From contig JAQYWR010000030.1 in the NCBI GenBank assembly GCA_029379225.1, forward strand, positions 32,613 through 96,612: 64,000 bases of DNA, read 5' to 3'. Under the pieces are notes generated by a model. The model ran no database searches. It was not told the DNA's origin and saw only the letters and a list, made by a program, of their open reading frames with translations. Numbering within the stretch: position 1 is the stretch's first letter; each line of letters starts with the position of its first letter. This document shows positions 43,849 to 51,611 of this stretch, piece by piece. This DNA comes from Nostoc sp. S4. GTDB lineage: Bacteria; Cyanobacteriota; Cyanobacteriia; Cyanobacteriales; Nostocaceae. Made by a program: the position numbers and the translations under genes.

Positions 43849-44264
43849 TTTAGTTAAAAGTTTTGAGACAGCTTGGATTTATCAGAAAAAATTATACCAA
43901 TTAAAAAAAAGAATCTGACAGGTGAATTAATAGAATCTAGATTTAGAAACTGATTATTAATCCAAAATGGTAATAGTAGTATTTTGCAATCTTTTGAGGA
44001 TGTATATCTATAGATTAGCCTCAATTGACAGAATATTCTGTCATATTGGCAGTTTTTGAGCAAATAACTAATTATTATCTAGAAAATAGTAGATTTTTCA
44101 GTGAAGAAAATTATGCAGTAGCAATGGGAACTCTATTAAAGTAATTTTTAGTCTAAATCTGAGAAACTTAGTTATGTGGCTTTGCTTTGCCCAAGACCAA
44201 AACAGAGTTAAGATACCCGAAGTATCCATAACTTTTCTATATAGTTGTTGCACTAATTGACCCC
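43849..44264. other. Upstream region of the secreted-protein gene
   Basis: AT-rich 416-bp spacer with no gene. It contains the perfect 18-bp palindrome at 44026-44043. Confidence 0.5.
44026..44043. promoter_or_regulatory. 18-bp perfect palindrome, possible operator
   Basis: TGACAGAATATTCTGTCA is a perfect inverted repeat, about 220 bp before the start of the secreted-protein gene. No known regulator can be assigned; it may bind a dimeric repressor. Confidence 0.45.
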
Positions 44265-44870
44265 ATGAACACTGCTGCCGCTGTTACCTCGATGCATCGT
44301 GCTTTTTTATCAGTCTTAGCAGTCCTCAGCTTGTTATCACCTGTGAACGCTCAGGTATCACAGTTACCAAGCACTAATCGCCAACTACAACCGATTGACC
44401 CCAACAATCCCAATAACCTCCGTCCTGTAACAGAGAATAACAGCCTTTTGAGCATTGAAGGGGGCGATCGCTTAATGAAAGATGCAGAACAAGCTGTTTC
44501 TGCTCAAAACTACACCTTAGCTGCCAAAAAATTGCAAGAAGCACGTCAGGTTTATAATCAACTATCTAACTTTTATCAAGATTTAAACGCTAGTTTTTCA
44601 GGAATTGACAATAGAGTTTCTGATTCTCAGCGTCAAAAAGCTCTATTAACAGCCCAAAAACGAGATGAAGCGACCTTTCAATTAGCATTGGTACATCGGG
44701 CACAAAATCAACCAGAATTGGCAGTACCATTGTTGATTCAAATAATTAAAAGTCAAAACCCAACGCGAGATTTAGGCAAAAAAGCCTATAAACAGTTGTT
44801 TGAATTGGGTTTTGTTGATTCTCCCTACCCCAGAGGAAGTGGTAGTTCATCTTCCTCGTCTCAGAAATAA
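44265..44870 (+). CDS. Secreted protein of unknown function, 201 aa
   Basis: A signal peptide is visible (residues about 1-30, hydrophobic core FLSVLAVLSLLSPVNA, likely cut after NAQ). The mature part is helical and polar (LMKDAEQAVSAQNYTLAAKKLQEARQVYNQLSNFYQDLNASF), TPR-like in rhythm, and ends in a Ser-rich tail. No catalytic motif is seen. It is probably periplasmic. It is a single gene with a long upstream region carrying an 18-bp palindrome. Confidence 0.75.
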   Translation: MNTAAAVTSMHRAFLSVLAVLSLLSPVNAQVSQLPSTNRQLQPIDPNNPNNLRPVTENNSLLSIEGGDRLMKDAEQAVSAQNYTLAAKKLQEARQVYNQLSNFYQDLNASFSGIDNRVSDSQRQKALLTAQKRDEATFQLALVHRAQNQPELAVPLLIQIIKSQNPTRDLGKKAYKQLFELGFVDSPYPRGSGSSSSSSQK

Positions 44871-45044
44871 CTAAAAATGGGGAATGGGGCATTAGTTATT
44901 AATTATTCTTCCTCACTGCCTCACTTCCTCATTCTCCTTATCGTTGCGTTAGAGTGTCCCCACTAGGCTATTCTAAAATTCCACTTGTGAGATATACTCT
45001 TACAATTTAACTGTCAAACGCTAATAGTCAACAGTCAACGTGAA

Positions 45045-45365
45045 TTATCTGTAAACTGCATTAATTACAATATCTTTGATAAGTAGGTAAATAATTAATA
45101 AGCTCAATAAAAGTTGCCCAAATTGAAGAATTGGATCTAATCGCCAGCCTTGGAAAGTTAAAATAAACCCACACAATAACATTATAATTGGCGTAAATAT
45201 CGCTTGGATAATATAAAGTGCTAAAGCCCAACTCGTAAGTCTTGCTCCATATTTGACTAGCCAAAATACCATAAAAATCAAGTAAACTACTCCTAAAAGC
45301 AAATAAATAAGTCCCAGTACACTAGCTGAATTTGCTCCAAAGTTAACTTGAGCGAAAGTAAGCAT
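45045..45365 (-). CDS. Ycf66-family membrane protein, 106 aa
   Basis: The N-terminal VNFGANSASVLGLIYLLLG and the conserved LCGFILTFQGWRLDPILQFGQLLL match the Ycf66 family of cyanobacteria and plastids. Three hydrophobic helices are visible. Function unknown; thylakoid location is likely by analogy. It is a single gene in the minus direction. Confidence 0.85.
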   Translation of the reverse strand: MLTFAQVNFGANSASVLGLIYLLLGVVYLIFMVFWLVKYGARLTSWALALYIIQAIFTPIIMLLCGFILTFQGWRLDPILQFGQLLLSLLIIYLLIKDIVINAVYR

Positions 45366-45513
45366 TTTTAAAAAATCCTGTTTAATTACAAGCTCAAATT
45401 TTAAACCTATTACCAGTTAGGTATAGAAAAGCAAAAGTCTTTATTTATAAGAATTGTTGGGTTAAGCGATCGCAAAACCCAATCAAAAATTCTTGTTCAT
45501 TTCCTAAGAACCT

Positions 45514-46182
45514 CTATCTCTTATTACCAAGAGATGAATTGCGTTGCGTCAGGTTATCAACTTGTAGTTGTTGCCGTCCGTTGGTGATAATTCGCAGCAT
45601 TTGTTTAAGATCCTGCTCAATATTTTCTAGAACACCATCGGCATATGCATCAGCACCATCTTCAATTTCTTGAGCGTGAGCGATCGCTGTTTGTCGCATT
45701 TGCTCTAATTCTTGCTGACAAGCATACCGCTTGCGCTCAATTTCAGCCAGAGTTTCTTGCATTATTCCTTCACACTCTTGTTGCACTTGTCGCCGCATTT
45801 GTTCAGCTTCTTGTTTTGCCTGTTGAATAATATCGCTTTCAGCTAAAATTTGCGCTTTTTTTGCTTGGGCGGCTTCAACTATTTGCTGCCCATATTCTTC
45901 TGCTTCCAGGAGAATTTCTTCCTTTTGTCCGAGAATTGCTGCTGCTTCTTGAAAAAGTGCTGGCAAAGCAAGCCGGATATAGTCAAGCTGATCTAGCAGC
46001 TTTTCTTCATCGATGAGTGTGCGTCCTGTCAGGGGAATTCTCAGACTAGAGAGAACCATTTCCTCTAGACGGTTGAGTTCCTCCTGAATATCTATGCTTC
46101 CCTCTGTGCTGGCATACTCTTGAGGGGGGGGGTTGCTTCCGTTGAGGTTGGGTTCAACATTGGAGAGTTGTGATTGTAGCAT
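45514..46182 (-). CDS. Long coiled-coil protein, DivIVA/ATP-synthase-b-like, 222 aa
   Basis: Residues about 80-205 form a continuous heptad-rich coiled coil (QKEEILLEAEEYGQQIVEAAQ, AKQEAEQMRRQVQQECEGIM, YACQQELEQMRQTAIAHAQE). The N-terminal 40 residues are polar. No transmembrane segment, so not an ATP synthase subunit itself; a DivIVA-like or cytoskeletal role is possible. Its start lies inside the 3' end of coaD (91-base overlap), next to a nine-G tract, so the two genes are probably co-transcribed. Confidence 0.75.
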   Translation of the reverse strand: MLQSQLSNVEPNLNGSNPPPQEYASTEGSIDIQEELNRLEEMVLSSLRIPLTGRTLIDEEKLLDQLDYIRLALPALFQEAAAILGQKEEILLEAEEYGQQIVEAAQAKKAQILAESDIIQQAKQEAEQMRRQVQQECEGIMQETLAEIERKRYACQQELEQMRQTAIAHAQEIEDGADAYADGVLENIEQDLKQMLRIITNGRQQLQVDNLTQRNSSLGNKR

Positions 46183-46643
46183 TGGTATATATCTAGGGCA
46201 ATGTGTGGGGGAACGAGATGATCGATAGAGCCACCAAACCTTGCAATCTCTTTTACCACACTACTACTTAAAAAACTATACTCATTTGAAGTTGCCAGAA
46301 AAACTGTTTCTATTTGGGTAGAAAGAGTTTTATTTGTGTGAGCCATTTGCAGTTCCACTTCAAAATCTGACACAGCGCGTAAGCCGCGTAGCAAAACTTG
46401 TGCATTTTGTATTTGAGCATAATTGACGGTAAGACCGTCAAAGCTATCTACTTCTACATTAGGTAAATGTTGTGTAGAAAGACGGATCTGATCTAACCTT
46501 TGCTGAACACTAAAAAGTGGCATCTTATTGGGATTCCGCAATACAGCGACAATTACGCGCTCAAACAGCCGACTGCCACGCTGGATGAGGTCAAGATGTC
46601 CTAAGGTAATGGGGTCGAAGCTGCCAGGATAAATTGCAATCAC
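46092..46643 (-). CDS. coaD: Phosphopantetheine adenylyltransferase, 183 aa
   Basis: It makes dephospho-CoA from 4'-phosphopantetheine and ATP. The nucleotidyltransferase motif TLGH is in YPGSFDPITLGHLDLIQRG, followed by the substrate-binding LLRGLRAVSDFEVELQMA and the SSSVVKEIARFGG motif. The enzyme body ends near residue 163. The remaining 20 residues are Pro/Thr-rich and run into the overlapping coiled-coil gene. Homologues in other bacteria are about 160 residues. Confidence 0.95.
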   Translation of the reverse strand: MIAIYPGSFDPITLGHLDLIQRGSRLFERVIVAVLRNPNKMPLFSVQQRLDQIRLSTQHLPNVEVDSFDGLTVNYAQIQNAQVLLRGLRAVSDFEVELQMAHTNKTLSTQIETVFLATSNEYSFLSSSVVKEIARFGGSIDHLVPPHIALDIYQCYNHNSPMLNPTSTEATPPLKSMPAQREA

Positions 46644-46932
46644 AATGATATATCAAACTTAATTTAGGTGATTATATTGAAATTTTTTTGTGTAACTTAC
46701 TCAAATCTATCATCTTGCACTCTCAGCAAAAATCCTAAAGTCAATTGTTTTGGTGGCACAAGTTATGCTCAACTAAACGTAAGGAACTAGACTCCTAAAT
46801 ATGGATGTCGGATTTGTACCTCTGTCTTCATAATCTTGTAGAGGATTCAAGGTTAGTCTGGTATTCAAGGTAAGAAACTCCGTACTTACCAAAGTGCGCG
46901 GTTAGTTAACGAACTTTTCTAGGTAATTTTGC

Positions 46933-47808
46933 ATGGCACTGGATTTTTCCACCTTGCCCTTGGCGTTTCAATTTACTTCTCCAGGACCGATTCTGGTGAG
47001 AATAGGGCCATTGACTATCCGCTGGTATGGCTTGTTGATTGCCACAGCAGTGTTAATTGGCGTTACGCTTTCTCAATATTTGGCAAAACGCCGTCATATT
47101 AATCCGGAGTTGCTGAGCGATTTGTTCTTTTGGTTATTAATTGGTGCAATTCCAGGCGCACGGCTATATTATGTTTTGTTTGAATGGTCAAAATATGCTT
47201 CAACTCCAGAAAAAATCTTTGCGATTTGGGAAGGAGGTATTGCCATTCACGGAGCAATTATTGGTGGAGTTTTGGCAGCATTAATTTTTGCCAAAGTCAA
47301 GCAGGTTTCTTTCTGGCAATTAGCGGATTTAGTAGCGCCTTCGCTGATTTTAGGGCAGGCGATCGGACGTTGGGGCAATTTTTTCAACTCTGAAGCTTTT
47401 GGCGACCCAACTAATTTACCTTGGAAGCTATATATTCCTCCAGAACGTCGTCCTATAGAGTATGTTAATTTTGATTATTTTCATCCCACCTTCCTTTACG
47501 AATCTCTGTGGGATTTAATGGTGTTTGGGCTGCTAATAACTTTATTTTTCCGGTCTTTATCTGGCAAGCCACGCCTGAAAGTAGGTACGCTGTTTCTAGT
47601 TTACTGGCCAGCCTACAGCTTAGGACGGCTGTGGATTGAAGGATTTCGCACAGATAGCTTGATGCTAGGACCTTTGCGGATGGCACAAGTAGTAAGTTGT
47701 CTGGGAATTTTACTGGGATTATTTGGGTTAGCTTGGCTTTACTTACTCAAACGCCCTTTGCCCGATGTAGTTTCTACTTCTAAGGGAGATGGGGAGATGA
47801 GGGGATGA
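46933..47808 (+). CDS. lgt: Prolipoprotein diacylglyceryl transferase, 291 aa
   Basis: Membrane enzyme that puts diacylglycerol on the lipobox cysteine of prolipoproteins, such as those at 24695 and 54883. Visible features are seven hydrophobic segments, the IRWYGLLIATAVLIG start, H106 in GGIAIHGAIIGG, and the Lgt signature GQAIGRWGNFFNSEAFG near 145-160. The C-terminal region has LGRLWIEGFRTDSL. Normal length. Confidence 0.95.
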   Translation: MALDFSTLPLAFQFTSPGPILVRIGPLTIRWYGLLIATAVLIGVTLSQYLAKRRHINPELLSDLFFWLLIGAIPGARLYYVLFEWSKYASTPEKIFAIWEGGIAIHGAIIGGVLAALIFAKVKQVSFWQLADLVAPSLILGQAIGRWGNFFNSEAFGDPTNLPWKLYIPPERRPIEYVNFDYFHPTFLYESLWDLMVFGLLITLFFRSLSGKPRLKVGTLFLVYWPAYSLGRLWIEGFRTDSLMLGPLRMAQVVSCLGILLGLFGLAWLYLLKRPLPDVVSTSKGDGEMRG

Positions 47809-47881
47809 ACAAGTCTCGGGAGAGTAACTCCTAACTTAATACTTCTAATACCCGATGCTGCAAACCTTATGCTCTACGCCG

Positions 47882-47915
47882 AAAAATAAAAAATGCCCCA
47901 GAGTTTTCTCTAGGG
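47882..47915 (-). terminator. Terminator-like hairpin pointing to the minus strand
   Basis: On the minus strand GCCCTAGAGAAAACTCTGGGGC (47894-47915) folds as a nine-base stem, one mismatch, with an AAAA loop, and is followed by ATTTTTTATTTTT. Both flanking genes are on the plus strand, so it would end an antisense transcript. Confidence 0.5.
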
Positions 47916-48013
47916 CTTAACCAGGGTGCATCTACCATTACTCTCTACTAGGGAAAGAGGATAAATCCGGAAAGATACTGAGAAAATCCTAAAAAATTTT
48001 TTGAGAGTTTGCC

Positions 48014-48856
48014 GTGTGTGCTTCTAAAGATAAATATACAGAAAACTTGAGTTATAAAAAAACACTATACGCTATAGAACCATCTGTGTACATTGTTGGA
48101 GCCGGTCCTGGAGATCCAGATTTACTTACGGTGAAGGCACAGAAACTATTAGCTGTTGCTGATGTGATTTTATTTGCTGATTCTTTAGTACCAGAACAGA
48201 TTTTAGAAATTTGTCGAAAAGATGCCGAGATAATTAGAACTGCAAATCAAACTTTAGAACAGATTTTGGCAATAATGGTGGAGAAGGTGCGATCGCAACA
48301 CAAATCTCTAGTCCGTCTCCATTCTGGCGATCCTAGTCTCTACAGCGCCATCCACGAGCAAATGCACCTCCTAAAACAGGCAAATATTCCTTTTGAAGTC
48401 ATACCTGGTATTAGCGCCTTTCAAGCTGCTGCTGCCAAACTTAAAGTAGAACTGACTGTCCCTGATTTAGTCCAAACCATCATCCTGACACGTATCAGCG
48501 GACGTACAGAAGTTCCCGTCGCCGAAGAATTAACCACTCTTGCAGCACATCAGGCTAGCCTTTGCCTATATTTGAGTGCGCGTCACGTCGAAAATGCCCA
48601 AGCAAAACTACTCGAACACTATCCAGCCGAAACCCCCATTGCCATTTGCTTTCGTATCGGATGGCCTGATGAAAAAATCAGGGTTGTTCCCCTGAATCAA
48701 ATGGCAGACTGTACTCATCAAGAAAAACTAATTCGCACTACACTTTATATAATCAGTCCAGCACTTTCGACAACAACAGGGCGATCGCATTTATATCATC
48801 CCGAACATAGTCATCTATTTCGCTCATCCGATCGCGAAATACAAGATACAGCATAA
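48014..48856 (+). CDS. cobM: Precorrin-4 C11-methyltransferase, 280 aa
   Basis: SAM-dependent methylation in the corrin route to cobalamin. SAM/tetrapyrrole methylase motifs are visible: VYIVGAGPGDPDLLTVKA near residue 25, LIRTANQTLEQ, RLHSGDPSLYSAIHEQM, and the region VIPGISAFQAAAAKLKVELTVP. The start is a GTG at 48014. The family is well defined; assignment to the C11 step rests on LTVPDLVQTIILTRISGRT. No other cob gene is adjacent. Confidence 0.9.
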   Translation: MCASKDKYTENLSYKKTLYAIEPSVYIVGAGPGDPDLLTVKAQKLLAVADVILFADSLVPEQILEICRKDAEIIRTANQTLEQILAIMVEKVRSQHKSLVRLHSGDPSLYSAIHEQMHLLKQANIPFEVIPGISAFQAAAAKLKVELTVPDLVQTIILTRISGRTEVPVAEELTTLAAHQASLCLYLSARHVENAQAKLLEHYPAETPIAICFRIGWPDEKIRVVPLNQMADCTHQEKLIRTTLYIISPALSTTTGRSHLYHPEHSHLFRSSDREIQDTA

Positions 48857-48882
48857 ATCCAAGGCGATCGCTTAATAATTAG

Positions 48883-48906
48883 CTGGCTAAAAACGCCAGT
48901 TTTTTT
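48883..48906 (+). terminator. Terminator of cobM
   Basis: CTGGC (48883-48887) pairs with GCCAG (48895-48899), loop TAAAAAC, followed by seven T. Confidence 0.75.
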
Positions 48907-48977
48907 ATAAGTAATGCCAAATAAAAATCGATCTGCTGCCTTTCTCCCTCTATATTTAATGCTATGATAAGGGATTT

Positions 48978-48993
48978 TCTGTAAATTTACAGA
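48978..48993. promoter_or_regulatory. 16-bp perfect palindrome TCTGTAAATTTACAGA
   Basis: A perfect inverted repeat about 430 bp before the AraC regulator start, and 80 bp after the cobM terminator. Possible operator; regulator unknown. Confidence 0.4.
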
Positions 48994-49183
48994 GTATTTC
49001 GATAAAAATTGGCTTTTTAGCCCACATTCGGCATCCCATCTGTCACAATCGGTAATTAGTGAGTTTAACCTTCTTCTATCTAGACCTTACGGTGTACACA
49101 AAAGCTGACCCAGAGAGTTTCTAATCAAAAAAGGTGTATTCAAACTGTTTAAGCCCACGACAGAAATAAGATATATAAAGAAG

Positions 49184-49204
49184 TATACCAACTATGCTGG
49201 TATA
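49184..49204. promoter_or_regulatory. Inverted repeat TATACCA-N7-TGGTATA
   Basis: Two perfect seven-base arms separated by seven bases, 216 bp before the AraC gene. It could be an operator for the siderophore locus or a hairpin in the leader. Inference only. Confidence 0.45.
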
Positions 49205-49419
49205 AGTTTATGAAATTGTTTAATTGATTACATTTATAGCTATCAGTACGTGATAAGTTAAACAGCAATTTCTAATACCTAGCCTCTAAAAAGCCATTTA
49301 GTACCAGAAGAGCAAAAACTTTTACTTTTCAAAAGTTTCTAGTATTTTTTCTACAATTATATTTAGATTGCTATTTGGGAGGTGCTTGTATTTTGATTAA
49401 AAATCTTGTTAGATAACTG

Positions 49420-50412
49420 ATGACATTAATTCTATCATTATACGATTATTGGAAACTATTTAATGAAGAAGAGCCAATTTGGCAAAATAGCGATTCCGAT
49501 AATTTCGACCTAACACGGAAACTTAAAATTATATATGGTGAAGGGTTTCACCGAGAAATTCATCTACGAGATGATGTACTTTTAAGTATCTACAACTATC
49601 AATCACAAAAATCAGTAGTTGTAGAATCTCCTGTTAGAGGACACATGATAGAATTTCAATTTTTTCCTTTAGTAGGTTCTCAAGTTCAAAACATCAGTAG
49701 CAGAGCAGGACAATACTTTTTGAGTGGTGGTGGAATGGCTCTTGAATCTACTCATTTCCATAATGAGTTTTTTGGGTTATTAGAAGTCGGCGTTCATATA
49801 AAACCAAAAGTTTTTTACTCATTTGTCTCAGATATCTCTGGAGAAATTCCGCCAGAGTTAAAACATTTATTTAGACGTTCCGATCAACCCACTTATGAGC
49901 GCTATGGTATCCAAACTTCAGCAATGCTTTTAGCAGTGCAGCAAATTCTTCAATGTCCCTACCACGGCATGACTAAGCGAATATATTTTGAAAGCAAGGT
50001 TTGGGAATTAGCAGCATTAATAATAGAGCAAGAGTTACAAATCAATCAAGGTAACTTAATAACGACTACGCTTAAATCTTCTGAAATTGAACGTATTCGT
50101 AATGCTAAAGAGATTTTATTACAACATATACATAATCCACCTTCTCTGATACAGCTAGCACGACAGGTGGGGCTGAACGATCGCAAACTAAAACAAGGTT
50201 TCCGGCAAGTTTTTGGTACTACAGTCTTTGGCTACCTACATAACCATCGCATGGAACTAGCTCAAAAGCTACTTATGGAAAGAAATATGAATGTCACAGA
50301 AGTAGCCAGGACAGTAGGTTACACTAGCTTACCTTCGTTTAGCTATGCTTTTTATAAAAAGTTTGGGGTAAATCCTAAGTCATATCAGACAAAAAAAGTC
50401 CGTCTCAAATAA
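49420..50412 (+). CDS. AraC-family regulator of the siderophore locus, 330 aa
   Basis: The C-terminal 100 residues form the AraC DNA-binding domain with two helix-turn-helix units (PSLIQLARQVGLNDRKLKQGFRQVFG, MNVTEVARTVGYTSLPSFSYAFYKKFG). The N-terminal 220 residues are a ligand-binding region resembling PchR-type iron/siderophore regulators. The position before a TonB receptor supports control of iron uptake by a siderophore. The last 80 bases of its 3' end occur again, decayed, at 51254-51335. Confidence 0.85.
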   Translation: MTLILSLYDYWKLFNEEEPIWQNSDSDNFDLTRKLKIIYGEGFHREIHLRDDVLLSIYNYQSQKSVVVESPVRGHMIEFQFFPLVGSQVQNISSRAGQYFLSGGGMALESTHFHNEFFGLLEVGVHIKPKVFYSFVSDISGEIPPELKHLFRRSDQPTYERYGIQTSAMLLAVQQILQCPYHGMTKRIYFESKVWELAALIIEQELQINQGNLITTTLKSSEIERIRNAKEILLQHIHNPPSLIQLARQVGLNDRKLKQGFRQVFGTTVFGYLHNHRMELAQKLLMERNMNVTEVARTVGYTSLPSFSYAFYKKFGVNPKSYQTKKVRLK

Positions 50413-50441
50413 AAAAAGTCTGGCTCAAAGAAAATGCGATT
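50360..50441. repeat. AraC 3'-end repeat, copy 1
   Basis: The last codons and stop of the AraC gene plus 29 bases beyond. Matches 51254-51335 closely, including the tandem AAAAAAAGTCCGTCTC/AAAAAAAGTCTGGCTC motif and the ending ATGCGAT. Confidence 0.8.
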
Positions 50442-50488
50442 TGGATTAGAATAATTACTAGCTCGTCAACTCAATAACAAAATACAAA

Positions 50489-50806
50489 ATGACTCAGTTG
50501 TACGATAGCGATCGCCCTAGTAGAGGTAGATTATTTCCAGAACGTACTATTTCACCCGCAGAAAAAGCAAAACGCCAAGCACAGACGGAAGCCTTTCACC
50601 AAAGAGGTCGGATCATTTTTGAGAGACTTCGCCCTCAATTAATCGCAGATTATTATAACTGGTTTATCTTGATTGAGCCAGATAGTGAAGACTATTTCAT
50701 TGCACCAAATAGCATGAGTGCTTTACAAGTAGCACTACAAAAGCACCCGCAGGCTCAATTTGCGACTTTCCGTCTAAATGAGACAGGAATCTGCGGACGA
50801 ATATGA
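50489..50806 (+). CDS. Hypothetical protein preceding the protease-like gene, 105 aa
   Basis: No family name recognised. It has a basic N-terminal region (RPSRGRLFPERTISPAEKAKRQAQTEAFHQRGRIIFERLRPQL) and a compact C-terminal part (DYYNWFILIEPDSEDYFIAPNSM). It ends in a four-base overlap with the aspartic-protease-like gene, so the two are translated together. Such pairs occur widely in cyanobacterial genomes and may act together; the first may be a regulator or an inhibitor. Confidence 0.65.
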   Translation: MTQLYDSDRPSRGRLFPERTISPAEKAKRQAQTEAFHQRGRIIFERLRPQLIADYYNWFILIEPDSEDYFIAPNSMSALQVALQKHPQAQFATFRLNETGICGRI

Positions 50807-51165
50807 TCCAACGGGAGTTTGATGAGCTAGGTCAGCTGTTTTTTGAAATTGAGTTAATTGCTGTCAATGGCGAGATTTTTCCTGTAAACGCCTTACTTGA
50901 TACTGGTTCGACAGAATGGTTGGCTATTAATGAGCAAGATTTATCAGCTTTTGAGTGGCCTCGTGTGGAGACAAGAAATGTTGTAAGTGCTATGGGTGAA
51001 ACCACATTCAATACTTACTTAGGGAAGATAAGATTGGATGCACAAGAATATACTATTGAAGTCGTTGCCGGGTTTGACTTGAGAGAAGTTATTTTAGGAT
51101 TACCTTGGCTAGAAACTCGACGGTTGGTTGTTGATAGACAACAGAGAATATTAACATTAGGCTAA
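50803..51165 (+). CDS. Retropepsin-like (clan AA) aspartic protease domain protein, 120 aa
   Basis: The catalytic-type motif DTGST is visible in NALLDTGSTEWLAINEQDL, and the GLPWLETRRLVVDRQQRIL segment near the C-terminus closes the fold. At 120 residues it is a single-lobe enzyme that would act as a dimer. No signal peptide or membrane anchor. Its gene overlaps that of the 105-residue protein. Substrate unknown; a role in the siderophore locus is possible only from position. Confidence 0.8.
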   Translation: MIQREFDELGQLFFEIELIAVNGEIFPVNALLDTGSTEWLAINEQDLSAFEWPRVETRNVVSAMGETTFNTYLGKIRLDAQEYTIEVVAGFDLREVILGLPWLETRRLVVDRQQRILTLG

Positions 51166-51253
51166 AGACAAAATTGTCCTTTGCCGATTCGTTATTACCT
51201 GTTTGCAGCCAATGTTGGCACGCTAGGAATTTATCAAATAAAGTCAAAAAATA

Positions 51254-51335
51254 AAGTTTTGGGTAAATCCAAATCATATCAGACAAAAAAAGTCCGTCTC
51301 GAATAAAAAAAAGTCCGTCTCGAAAAAAATGCGAT
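51254..51335 (+). pseudogene. Remnant of the 3' end of an AraC-type regulator
   Basis: The bases match the AraC 3' end at 50360-50441 at most positions. One extra T (TTTTGGG for TTTGGGG) disturbs the frame of the conserved KFGVNPKSYQTKKVRL end, and the rest of the gene is missing. It suggests an earlier duplication of the regulator in this locus, or unequal recombination that placed the two protease-pair genes between the copies. Confidence 0.75.
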
Positions 51336-51460
51336 CGCTCTAGGTGTTGTATTCTTTAGCAATCACTAAAGTTGGTATAAACATAATTTTTTACCAACTG
51401 CATTAGTTAGTAACAATAGCTACTACAAATTTCTACTATGAGTTTGTTTTAAGAGGAAAT

Positions 51461-51496
51461 GCAAGATCCCGACTTCTTTATGAAGTCGAGGATCTA
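51461..51496. repeat. Palindromic repeat (GCAAGATCCCGACTTC...GAAGTCGAGGATC), copy 2
   Basis: The arms GATCCCGACTTC and GAAGTCGAGGATC pair across TTTAT with one bulge. It is related to the hairpin at 38557-38600 after hemA and belongs to a dispersed small palindrome family. Confidence 0.65.
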
Positions 51497-51611
51497 AGCA
51501 AACTTTATGTAAATAAGCCATTAATAGTATTTTTGTTGGCTGATGTCTAGTGCAGCAAATTTTACTTTCGCCATTTTTTTACGTTGTGTGTTGATCTGGA
51601 GTGTATAAAAA

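Larger units (their letters stand above)
48857..49419. other. Upstream region of the AraC regulator
   Basis: A 563-bp spacer. It starts with the cobM terminator and contains two inverted repeats (48978-48993 and 49184-49204). No gene was found and no Fur box could be identified with confidence. Confidence 0.45.
51166..51611. other. Upstream region of the TonB receptor with AraC remnant
   Basis: Contains the decayed AraC 3' end (51254-51335), a palindromic repeat (51461-51496) and about 110 bp of AT-rich leader before the receptor start. The receptor promoter should lie here; a Fur or AraC site is expected but could not be pinned down. Confidence 0.5.
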
